A DNA stretch of 7,253 nucleotides from an uncultured Bacilli bacterium. GTDB lineage: Bacteria; Bacillota_I; Bacilli_A; RF39; UBA660. Positions 1 to 5,389 of this stretch are shown here, one piece after another. The notes under the pieces were generated by a model, which saw nothing but the letters and a program-made list of their open reading frames with translations, was not told where the DNA came from and searched no databases. Location of the stretch: positions 1 to 7,253 of the forward strand of contig CAJTKB010000046.1 of the NCBI GenBank assembly GCA_910576925.1. The letters are read 5' to 3'. The position numbers and the translations under genes are program-made. How positions within the stretch are numbered: the stretch's first letter is position 1; every line of letters begins with the position of its first letter.

Positions 1-2
1 CT

Positions 3-42
3 AACTTGGACACAATTATTTTTAGTGTCCAACTTCGTTTTT
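3..42. repeat. Hairpin near window edge (terminator or mobile-element end)
   Basis: An 8-bp perfect inverted repeat (TTGGACAC at 6-13, GTGTCCAA at 25-32) encloses an 11-nt AT loop. After one mismatch, AA (3-4) can pair with TT (34-35). A T run (38-42) follows five bases after the stem, so it could terminate a gene lying left of the window. The arm AACTTGGACAC (3-13) also differs at only two of eleven positions from the tip of the insertion sequence at the other end of the window (AACTTAAACAC, 5297-5307). It could therefore be an end of a different insertion sequence. The left context is cut off, so the two readings cannot be separated. Confidence 0.4.
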
Positions 43-250
43 CAATTAACAAATTATTAAATTCAAGAAATAATTAAAAATTATCAAAATAGTTATGTTA
101 CACTTTTTAAGTTAATGAATTTATTTTTTAGAGAAGAAATTTTACTTTTTTCAATAGATGTTAACTAGTTAGTTAAGTACTTACATAGGAATTAATTATA
201 TCTGAGAGTTCTAAACTTAATTAATTGATAAGTAATTAGTAAAATTTATT
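43..250. other. Noncoding AT-rich stretch upstream of the ABC-F leader
   Basis: No gene is supported here. Two weak signals are visible: an extended -10-like TGTTACACT (96-104) with no recognisable -35, and a 10-bp palindrome TAACTAGTTA (162-171). The promoter of the leader/ABC-F transcript must lie in this stretch or further left, but none can be placed with confidence. Confidence 0.4.
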
Positions 251-262
251 GGAGGTGAGAAC

Positions 263-286
263 ATGAGAATAATGTTTTATAAGTAG
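263..286 (+). CDS. Candidate seven-residue leader peptide of the ABC-F gene
   Basis: An ATG at 263 opens the tiny frame MRIMFYK, ending in TAG at 284-286. It is preceded by the strongest Shine-Dalgarno sequence in the region, GGAGGTGA at 251-258, four bases before the ATG. Such a ribosome binding site has no other gene to serve, because the ABC-F start at 324 has its own GGAGG. Short upstream frames that let a drug-stalled ribosome control the downstream gene are known for ABC-F resistance genes such as msr(D), vga(A) and vmlR, and for erm genes. The gap between this stop codon and the ABC-F start is 37 nt and contains alternative hairpins. That this peptide is translated and regulatory is inferred from position, ribosome binding site and gene context. 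Confidence 0.6.
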   Translation: MRIMFYK

Positions 287-287
287 G

Positions 288-323
288 GCATAAACTTTGA
301 TTATGCTAGAATGGAGGCATAAT
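288..323 (+). promoter_or_regulatory. Alternative hairpins over the ABC-F ribosome binding site
   Basis: Three short segments share one complementary core: A, GCATAA (288-293); B, TTATGC (301-306); C, GCATAA (317-322). B can pair with A (6 bp, 7-nt loop) or with C (7 bp, adding A300-T323, plus a G-U pair). The B:C stem covers the end of the GGAGG (313-317) and the spacer up to the start codon, and puts the rest of the GGAGG in its loop. The A:B stem leaves the ribosome binding site free. This is the usual architecture of translation attenuation, but the stems are short and AT-rich, and function is inference. Confidence 0.45.
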
Positions 324-1829
324 ATGTTTGAAATAAAAAATATGGATATTTATATTTATCCAAGATATTTGATTAAAAATTTATCTATAACATTAAATAA
401 GGGAGATAAATTAGCTATTATAGGAGAAGAAGGTAATGGTAAAAGCACATTGCTAAAAGCAATATTAGGAATTTGTGAATATGCAACAATAAATGGAAAC
501 ATAAATTTTCATAATAATAAAGTTGGATATTTAGAACAAACTGTAAATAATAGTGATTTAACAAAAAAAGTTTTTGATTTTATATTTAAAGATAATACAG
601 ATTACTATAATAAAATTAGAAATCTATATAAATATTTAGAAATTTTAAAATTAAATGACATTATTTTAGACCAAACAATAAATACGTTATCAGGCGGAGA
701 AAAAGTAAAAATCAGATTATTAAAGCTTTTATTAGATGAAGTGGATATTTATCTTTTAGATGAACCAACAAATGACTTAGATATTGAAACTCTAGAATGG
801 TTAGAAGATTTTATTAATAATACTAACAAACCTATCATTTATATTTCCCATGATGAAACACTCTTATCAAATACAGCTAATATGATATTACATTTAGAGC
901 AAATAAAAAGAAAGACTGACTGTAGGCATACTTTATTAAAGATAGATTATGAAACCTATGTGAATGAAAGACTTCGTAAAATAGAACATCAAACACAAAT
1001 AGCGAGATCAGAAAAAAGAGAATATAATAAAAAAACAGAAAAATTACAACAAATAATACAAAAGGTAGAGTATCAACAAAATACTATTTCAAGAAGTGAC
1101 CCTCATGGAGCTAAACTATTAAAAAAGAAAATGCATAGTTTAAAATCGCAAGAAAAGAAATTAGAAAATATAAATCTAACAGAATTGCCAGATATTGAAG
1201 AAGGAATTAACTTTTCTTTTGAAAATATTTCTATACCCACAAACAAAATAATTCTAAAATTAGATATTCCAATTCTTCAAATTAAAAATAAAATATTAGC
1301 AAATAATATTACACTAGATGTTGTAGGACCAGAACATATATGTATAATAGGGAAAAATGGTGTGGGTAAAACAACTCTTATAAAAAAAATTTATGAGGAA
1401 TTATCAAATAGAAAAGATATAAGATTAGGATATATGTCTCAAGTTTATGAGGATATTTTATATAAGTATAAAAATGTTCTTGATTTTATTTCTAAAGAAA
1501 AAAGTAAAGAGGAAATTACAAAAGCAAGAATGTATTTAGGCAATATGAAGTTTACTGCTGATGAAATGACTGGAAAAATAACTGATTTAAGTAATGGAAG
1601 CAAAGCTAAACTGATACTATTAAAGTTTGTTCTAGATAAATGTGATGTATTACTTTTAGACGAGCCTACAAGAAATGTTAGTCCCTTATCAAATCCTGTT
1701 ATTAGAAAGGTTTTAAAAGAATTTAAAGGTACAATTATTTCTGTTTCTCACGATAGAAAATATTTATCTGAAGTAATAGATAAAACCTATTTATTGACAG
1801 AAAGTGGTCTAATAGAAAATAAACTTTAA
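324..1829 (+). CDS. ABC-F type ribosomal protection-like ATPase
   Basis: Soluble protein of 501 residues with two ABC ATPase domains and no membrane segment, the layout of ABC-F proteins. These bind the ribosomal E site and, in resistance members, dislodge peptidyl-transferase antibiotics such as lincosamides, pleuromutilins or streptogramin A. Domain 1: Walker A GEEGNGKS (34-41), Q-loop (72), signature LSGGE (122-126), Walker B with catalytic E147, H-switch H176. A charged Lys/Glu/Gln-rich interdomain linker (about 190-300) corresponds to the antibiotic-resistance-domain arm. Domain 2: Walker A GKNGVGKT (343-350), degenerate signature LSNGS (422-426), Walker B with E447, H476. The D-loop after E447 departs from consensus (RNVSPLS). 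The ATG at 324 is chosen because GGAGG (313-317) sits six bases before it; the frame is open back to TTG 297 without a ribosome binding site. Length and the leader in front favour a Vga/Lsa/VmlR-like resistance factor over a housekeeping EttA/Uup. Drug spectrum cannot be read from sequence. Confidence 0.9.
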   Translation: MFEIKNMDIYIYPRYLIKNLSITLNKGDKLAIIGEEGNGKSTLLKAILGICEYATINGNINFHNNKVGYLEQTVNNSDLTKKVFDFIFKDNTDYYNKIRNLYKYLEILKLNDIILDQTINTLSGGEKVKIRLLKLLLDEVDIYLLDEPTNDLDIETLEWLEDFINNTNKPIIYISHDETLLSNTANMILHLEQIKRKTDCRHTLLKIDYETYVNERLRKIEHQTQIARSEKREYNKKTEKLQQIIQKVEYQQNTISRSDPHGAKLLKKKMHSLKSQEKKLENINLTELPDIEEGINFSFENISIPTNKIILKLDIPILQIKNKILANNITLDVVGPEHICIIGKNGVGKTTLIKKIYEELSNRKDIRLGYMSQVYEDILYKYKNVLDFISKEKSKEEITKARMYLGNMKFTADEMTGKITDLSNGSKAKLILLKFVLDKCDVLLLDEPTRNVSPLSNPVIRKVLKEFKGTIISVSHDRKYLSEVIDKTYLLTESGLIENKL

Positions 1830-1849
1830 AATACAAATTACAATAAATT

Positions 1850-1883
1850 AGGCAAGCAATTATCCGATAATTGTTTGTCTTTT
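1850..1883 (+). terminator. Rho-independent terminator of the ABC-F gene
   Basis: A 14-bp stem (1850-1863 with 1867-1880, two G-U pairs) with a 3-nt loop CCG is followed by a short T run. It begins 20 bases after the ABC-F stop codon and closes that transcription unit. Confidence 0.85.
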
Positions 1884-1884
1884 A

Positions 1885-1893
1885 TGATATAAT
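1885..1893 (+). promoter_or_regulatory. Possible extended -10 promoter upstream of the gene remnant
   Basis: TGATATAAT is a perfect extended -10 element (TGnTATAAT) lying immediately after the terminator stem. There is no good -35 at 17 bases, and the region where it would sit is inside the terminator hairpin. It points at the truncated reductase-like frame. It may be the relict promoter of that gene or a chance match in AT-rich DNA. Confidence 0.3.
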
Positions 1894-1903
1894 TAAAATA
1901 TAA

Positions 1904-2200
1904 GATAGTAATTCGAAAGTGAGAATAAACAGAAAAAAATTTATTAATGAAAATATTACTTCATTTGTAAAAAAAATAAAAAGTAAAAGTAGAAAAGATA
2001 TTTGGATTTGTGGTGGAGTTAAAACTATAAATCAATTAGTAAGTCAAAATTTGATTGATGAATATCACATAACTATAATACCTATTATTCTTGGTAATGG
2101 AATTAGACTATTTCAGGAAAATAATATTGAAATAAAACTAAAGTTAAAAGAAAGTAATATAGAAAATGGCATTATAACTAATATATATTCAAAAAGATAA
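1904..2200 (+). pseudogene. 5'-truncated dihydrofolate reductase family protein (RibD C-terminal-like)
   Basis: The frame encodes about 93 residues from a GTG at 1919 and resembles the C-terminal half of the small dihydrofolate-reductase-like/RibD-C proteins (YyaP/YwjB type, usually about 170-190 residues). Counted from the GTG, recognisable family features are IWICGG (28-33), the following helix with LIDEY (45-49), and the strand-turn PIILGNGIRLF (55-65). The N-terminal half, with the nucleotide-binding start of the fold, is absent. In-frame sequence reaches back only to a TAA at 1901-1903, and the 20 bases before that adjoin the ABC-F terminator. No Shine-Dalgarno precedes the GTG and the frame has no ATG. 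It is best read as a gene remnant left when the ABC-F unit or a deletion joined here. An expressed half-protein is unlikely. Confidence 0.75.
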
Positions 2201-2446
2201 ATAACAAATTTATACGAAAAATTATTATTTAATTAGTTTAAAAGATAATATTCAAAACTTGCCATATATTCACTCTTATATAATGCATAATAATGAAAGA
2301 AAAATAAGTACTATACTTATATAAAATTAGTAATACAAGTAATTAAAAGTTATTAATTTAGAGAAACTAGATACAAAAATAAGAATGTATGTAGATAATA
2401 ATAAAATTCAAAAGTTAAAACTATCTAATATGTTAAAATGATCTCA
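2201..2446. other. Intergenic stretch without a convincing gene
   Basis: About 250 bases of AT-rich DNA lie between the reductase remnant and the next promoter. The only clear structure is a perfect 7-bp inverted repeat, ATAAGTA (2304-2310) and TACTTAT (2314-2320), with a 3-nt loop and no T run, so it is not a normal terminator. A 32-codon open stretch (2343-2438) lacks a ribosome binding site and is not called. Confidence 0.5.
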
Positions 2447-2475
2447 TTGCAAAATATTTTAAAATATGCTATAAT
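2447..2475 (+). promoter_or_regulatory. Strong sigma-A promoter of the secreted HExxH protein
   Basis: The -35 is TTGCAA (2447-2452), followed by a 17-bp spacer and a -10 TATAAT (2470-2475) extended by TGC (2467-2469). Transcription would start near 2482, leaving a very short leader of about 20 nt with the AAAGGG ribosome binding site (2486-2491). The spacer contains a 14-bp perfect palindrome ATATTTTAAAATAT (2454-2467), which could be an operator or chance in AT-rich DNA. Confidence 0.8.
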
Positions 2476-2501
2476 ATGCGGGCAGAAAGGGAATAAATTA
2501 T

Positions 2502-4172
2502 ATGAGAAACATAAAAACTAAATGCGCCTTGTTAGGAATATCAATTATTATTACTAATGCAAGATATATATCAGGCATGAAACCTCTAAAATTAGGTGAT
2601 AAAACTAGAACGTTAAGTAAAGAAACAGAATTTTTAATACAAAGTAAAAATCTAGATGAAATATATTATACATTAGAAGATAAAAGAGATCTAAATCTAT
2701 CAGAAGAAGCATTATGTGCCATAAAAGATATTTGTGATAATGAAATAAGAGAAGTATACGAATATTACAATGAAGAGTATATAAATATCTTAGATATCAA
2801 TGAACTAAATGCAACAGATGCCTATGCAAATTTTGAAAAGATAGAGGAAGCTGATCATAAAAATACAATTTATTATGATGAAGAAAAAAATAGTATAGAT
2901 TGGGAACATGTCGCTCATAAAATACATTTAAATGGACTAAATTCACCACAGAATGCTGATTTAAAATCAACTGAAAGCCTATCTATAAAAGAAATAAAAG
3001 AAAGGTTAAAAAATATGGAATACTTTTTAGAAAAAGTAAAACAAGACTTTCCAGATTACGATGTGAAAGAATTGGCTTGTAAATTAGAAGATTATAGTTT
3101 TCTAAAAGGAAAGGTAAAAGATAAAAACAATACAGTTCTTGCTCAAACTTCTCAAGATAGTATAACATACTATATTAATAAAGAGTTAGAAAGTAATTCT
3201 AAAGAAATAAAAACAGAAACTGATTATCATGAAGATTTTCATCTTTTCACTAATAGCTGTCAAGACATAATAGAAAACGAAGATATATCAAGCTTATATG
3301 GGGGGATTTTTGTACATAGTCCATTTTTTCCGAAATATTATAACAATGAAGAAGCCGATGAATTAGCAATTATAAGATATCAATATACGTTTCTAGAAGA
3401 GATCTATGCTGAACTTTATGCTAGTGAAACAGCAAAAGTTAGTCAATCCTCTTACTTTTATTTTGATGAAATATTAAATATCATTCAAGTTGCTTTAGGT
3501 CTTGATGAAGAATACCAAATAGATAGTATTCTAAAAGATCTCTTTTATAAAGATCCAATTGCTTTTATTAGACATTTTCCTGTATATGGAGATGACGAAA
3601 CAAATTATTTTCTAAATAATTTAAGGATGCTTAAAGCATTTGATATTCTACTTCTAGGACCAAATAGACAAAGTTTCTATTTTGATAGTATAGAAAAAAA
3701 CGGTTTAAAAAATAAAGAGGCTATTATGAATTTTAAATTAATGTCCTTTAGTCAGTTATCTAAAATCTTTTTTCATAATTTAATAATAATAAATGAAAGA
3801 TATAAAAATGAAATAGAATTTCAAGACAATTGTTATTTAATAAGACTATTTGAAGAAATGCTATATAAAGCTTCCTTTGCTATAGATAATATATATGAGG
3901 ACCATACAAATACAATGAGTAGTGTAGAAAATAGTTCCTATGAGTTAGAAAAAGAAGATTTCATAAAGTATTTAAGTAGAAAATATAATTTAGCTGAACA
4001 GAGACTTATGGATGGATACGAGGCAAGTGTTTGTATGAATTATATAAATACAGATTATGAATTGCCAGAATTCTTTGGAGAAAAAAAGGACTATTATAAT
4101 AACTTAATGAAATACCTTCAAAATTCTACTACATCTACTCCATATAATATAACGCTTAAAAAAGTAAAATAG
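2502..4172 (+). CDS. Unrecognised exported protein with HExxH motif, putative zinc metallopeptidase
   Basis: A 556-residue acidic protein not assigned to a named family. The N terminus has the shape of a signal peptide: basic MRNIKTK, then a hydrophobic run (about 8-18), then polar residues ending ISGM (23-26), so export is likely. Residues 40-210 are charged and mainly helical. A zincin-like core follows: a strand around 219-226, then HEDFH (243-247), a direct HExxH match with two His ligands and catalytic Glu244. About 50 residues on comes LEEIYAELYASE (298-309), where E300 or E304 could be the third, gluzincin-type ligand. The remaining C-terminal part (about 320-556) is helical and has no motif I recognise. 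The ATG has an AAAGGG site ten bases upstream (2486-2491). No terminator follows the stop codon before the MerR promoter, so read-through into that operon is possible. Substrate and role are unknown; a diverged zincin fold without activity is a real alternative. Confidence 0.6.
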   Translation: MRNIKTKCALLGISIIITNARYISGMKPLKLGDKTRTLSKETEFLIQSKNLDEIYYTLEDKRDLNLSEEALCAIKDICDNEIREVYEYYNEEYINILDINELNATDAYANFEKIEEADHKNTIYYDEEKNSIDWEHVAHKIHLNGLNSPQNADLKSTESLSIKEIKERLKNMEYFLEKVKQDFPDYDVKELACKLEDYSFLKGKVKDKNNTVLAQTSQDSITYYINKELESNSKEIKTETDYHEDFHLFTNSCQDIIENEDISSLYGGIFVHSPFFPKYYNNEEADELAIIRYQYTFLEEIYAELYASETAKVSQSSYFYFDEILNIIQVALGLDEEYQIDSILKDLFYKDPIAFIRHFPVYGDDETNYFLNNLRMLKAFDILLLGPNRQSFYFDSIEKNGLKNKEAIMNFKLMSFSQLSKIFFHNLIIINERYKNEIEFQDNCYLIRLFEEMLYKASFAIDNIYEDHTNTMSSVENSSYELEKEDFIKYLSRKYNLAEQRLMDGYEASVCMNYINTDYELPEFFGEKKDYYNNLMKYLQNSTTSTPYNITLKKVK

Positions 4173-4190
4173 AAAAATTAAAAAAATATA

Positions 4191-4221
4191 TTGACATTCC
4201 CCTAAGGGTAAGGACTATAGT
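4191..4221 (+). promoter_or_regulatory. MerR-type promoter with 19-bp spacer and operator dyad
   Basis: TTGACA (4191-4196) and TATAGT (4216-4221) are separated by 19 bp instead of the usual 17. The spacer carries an imperfect dyad centred on A4204 with core TTnCCCTaAGGGnAA, extending with more matches to 4193 and 4215. An over-long spacer with the operator between -35 and -10 is characteristic of promoters activated by MerR proteins, which distort the DNA to realign the two boxes. The gene 22 bases downstream encodes a MerR protein, so autoregulation is the natural reading. This patch is also unusually GC-rich for the window. Confidence 0.85.
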
Positions 4222-4242
4222 GCTAAGTGAAAGGAGGAAAGT

Positions 4243-4887
4243 ATGCTTGTAAGCGAGGTAGAAATACTTACTGGATTATCAAAAAAAAGTATTCGCTACT
4301 ACGAAGAAATGGGACTAATTAAACCAAATAGAAATAAAGAAAATGACTATAGACTCTATAACGAAGAAGACCTAAAAAAGTTAAAAATAATAAAATTTTT
4401 AAGAGAATTAGATGTTCCTATAAAAGATATAAAGCTTTTAAATGATAATAAATTAACACTGAAAGAATGTATGGAAGAGAGAATTCATAAAATACAAATT
4501 GAAGAAAAAAATTACCAAAGAATCAAAAATATGTGTGAAGAAATATCTAATTCTAATGAAACTTATTCTAAAATAAATATTGAAAAATATTTTAGAGAAA
4601 TAAAAATATTAAATAAAGAAGGTTTTACAATGAGAAATACAAAAGTAAATAGGGGAAGAAAGATTAGAGGTGCTTGTTTATCAAGTATAATATTTAGTGC
4701 CTTTTTCATACTTATATTAGGAATGATTTCGTATTTTCAATTTACTGAATCCGAAAAAATCCCATGGATACTATATGGATTTTTAGTATTTATAATGATA
4801 TTTCCTATAATAAGTATTAGTTATAACTTAGTTATTAGAATAAAAGAAATAAATAAAGGAGAAGAAGATGAAGCTAGTAAATATTGA
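4243..4887 (+). CDS. MerR family transcriptional regulator with two C-terminal transmembrane helices
   Basis: A 214-residue protein. Residues 1-68 are a MerR winged helix-turn-helix: SEVEILTGLS, then SIRYYEEMGL (16-25), the wing YRLYNEEDL (36-44) and the second helical pair around LRELDVPIKDI (53-63). Residues 74-104 form the charged dimerisation helix. In place of a ligand-binding or metal-binding C terminus there is a basic linker (131-142) and two hydrophobic segments, about 144-166 and 174-198, ending in charged residues. The predicted protein is membrane-anchored with both ends in the cytoplasm. There is no MerR/CueR-type cysteine metal site. Ribosome binding site AAGGAGG (4231-4237) is five bases before the ATG. 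The gene overlaps the following YbjQ-family gene by 20 nt. It probably controls the operon through the dyad at 4193-4215, in response to a membrane-related or unknown signal. Confidence 0.88.
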   Translation: MLVSEVEILTGLSKKSIRYYEEMGLIKPNRNKENDYRLYNEEDLKKLKIIKFLRELDVPIKDIKLLNDNKLTLKECMEERIHKIQIEEKNYQRIKNMCEEISNSNETYSKINIEKYFREIKILNKEGFTMRNTKVNRGRKIRGACLSSIIFSAFFILILGMISYFQFTESEKIPWILYGFLVFIMIFPIISISYNLVIRIKEINKGEEDEASKY

Positions 4888-5191
4888 TTATATTCCAGGA
4901 TATGAAATAACAGATTCACTTGGAATAGTAAAGGGGCAAGTTGTTCAATCAAAAAATATTGGTCGTGACTTTATGGCTGGAATGAAGACAATTGTAGGAG
5001 GAGAAATAGTAGCATATACTGAAATGATTTCTACGGCGAGACAGATTGCTACTAAAAGAATGGTAGACGATGCTAAAAGTCTAGGAGCCGATGCTGTAAT
5101 TAATATAAGATATGGTTCCTCATCAGTAATGAATGGGGCAGCTGAAATAATAGTTTATGGTACAGCTGTAAAAATAAAAGATAAAAAATAA
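4868..5191 (+). CDS. YbjQ family (heavy-metal-binding domain, UPF0145) protein
   Basis: A 107-residue cytoplasmic protein matching the whole length of the YbjQ/DUF74 family. Visible hallmarks are GIVKGQ (19-24), GRDFMAGMKTIVGGE (32-46), the helix with YTEMISTAR (50-58), LGADAVINIRY (72-82) and the closing GTAVK (98-102). Family members form small oligomeric alpha/beta assemblies. The heavy-metal-binding label is a family name; the physiological role is not settled, and no Cys or His metal cluster is visible here. The ATG lies inside the end of the MerR gene (20-nt overlap) and has AAGGAG (4856-4861) six bases upstream, indicating coupled translation. It is the only other gene of the MerR-controlled operon and so its probable target. 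Confidence 0.9.
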   Translation: MKLVNIDYIPGYEITDSLGIVKGQVVQSKNIGRDFMAGMKTIVGGEIVAYTEMISTARQIATKRMVDDAKSLGADAVINIRYGSSSVMNGAAEIIVYGTAVKIKDKK

Positions 5192-5197
5192 AACTTT

Positions 5198-5246
5198 AAG
5201 AGGCAGTATATAATAATTTATATATAATAATTTAAGCCTCTTTTTT
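5198..5246 (+). terminator. Rho-independent terminator of the MerR-YbjQ operon
   Basis: AAGAGGC (5198-5204) pairs with GCCTCTT (5236-5242), and the T run continues to 5246. The 31-nt loop is unusually long because it contains two perfect tandem copies of the 14-mer TATATAATAATTTA (5207-5220 and 5221-5234). It lies seven bases after the YbjQ-family stop codon. Confidence 0.8.
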
Positions 5247-5296
5247 ATTGATTTTTCAATATTTATTTGTTAAGATGATACAAGACTAATAATTCC

Positions 5297-5327
5297 AACT
5301 TAAACACTTTTTTGAGAACAAAATCTC
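5297..5327 (+). repeat. Left terminal inverted repeat of the insertion sequence (two boxes)
   Basis: The outer box AACTTAAACACTTTT (5297-5311) and inner box AAAATCTC (5320-5327) are separated by an 8-nt spacer that is not conserved at the other end. Both boxes match the right end exactly and at identical spacing. The inner box is also the foot of the hairpin at 5320-5363. Confidence 0.9.
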
Positions 5328-5370
5328 CCTAGGTCCTTATTTATAAGGATTTAGAGAGATTTTTATTTTT
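5320..5370 (+). terminator. Long hairpin at the left edge of the insertion sequence
   Basis: A 20-bp stem (5320-5339 with 5344-5363, one mismatch and two G-U pairs) with loop TTTA is followed on the plus strand by a T-rich tail (to 5370). It would stop plus-strand transcription entering the element from the MerR-YbjQ side. On the minus strand it follows the transposase stop codon (5390) and could end that transcript too, but the minus-strand U tract is only four bases. Confidence 0.75.
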
Positions 5371-5376
5371 AGAAAT

Positions 5377-5387
5377 TTGAGTACTTT
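5377..5387 (+). repeat. Left subterminal box of the insertion sequence
   Basis: TTGAGTACTTT begins 80 nt inside the left tip, just outside the transposase stop codon. The same 11-mer occurs in inverted orientation 81 nt inside the right tip (7159-7169). A matching position at both ends suggests an internal transposase-binding site; this is inference. Confidence 0.6.
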
Positions 5388-5389
5388 TT

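Noticed and set aside
297..323. Longer ABC-F start at TTG 297 or ATG 303
   Set aside because: Neither has a ribosome binding site, and the added residues lie in the leader hairpin region. GGAGG is correctly placed for ATG 324, where ABC-F homology begins.
2343..2438. 32-codon open stretch with an ATG at 2385, Lys-rich
   Set aside because: No Shine-Dalgarno sequence, very short, Lys/Asn/Leu bias expected of AT-rich noncoding DNA, and no family recognised.
2983..3168. 61-codon minus-strand open frame inside the HExxH gene
   Set aside because: It is antisense to a long, better supported gene, lacks a convincing ribosome binding site, and its Leu/Tyr/Phe-rich translation is what AT-rich antisense DNA gives.
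4243..4887. Metal-sensing MerR (CueR/ZntR type)
   Set aside because: The cysteines present (76, 98, 145) are scattered and there is no C-terminal metal-binding loop. The C terminus is two hydrophobic helices.
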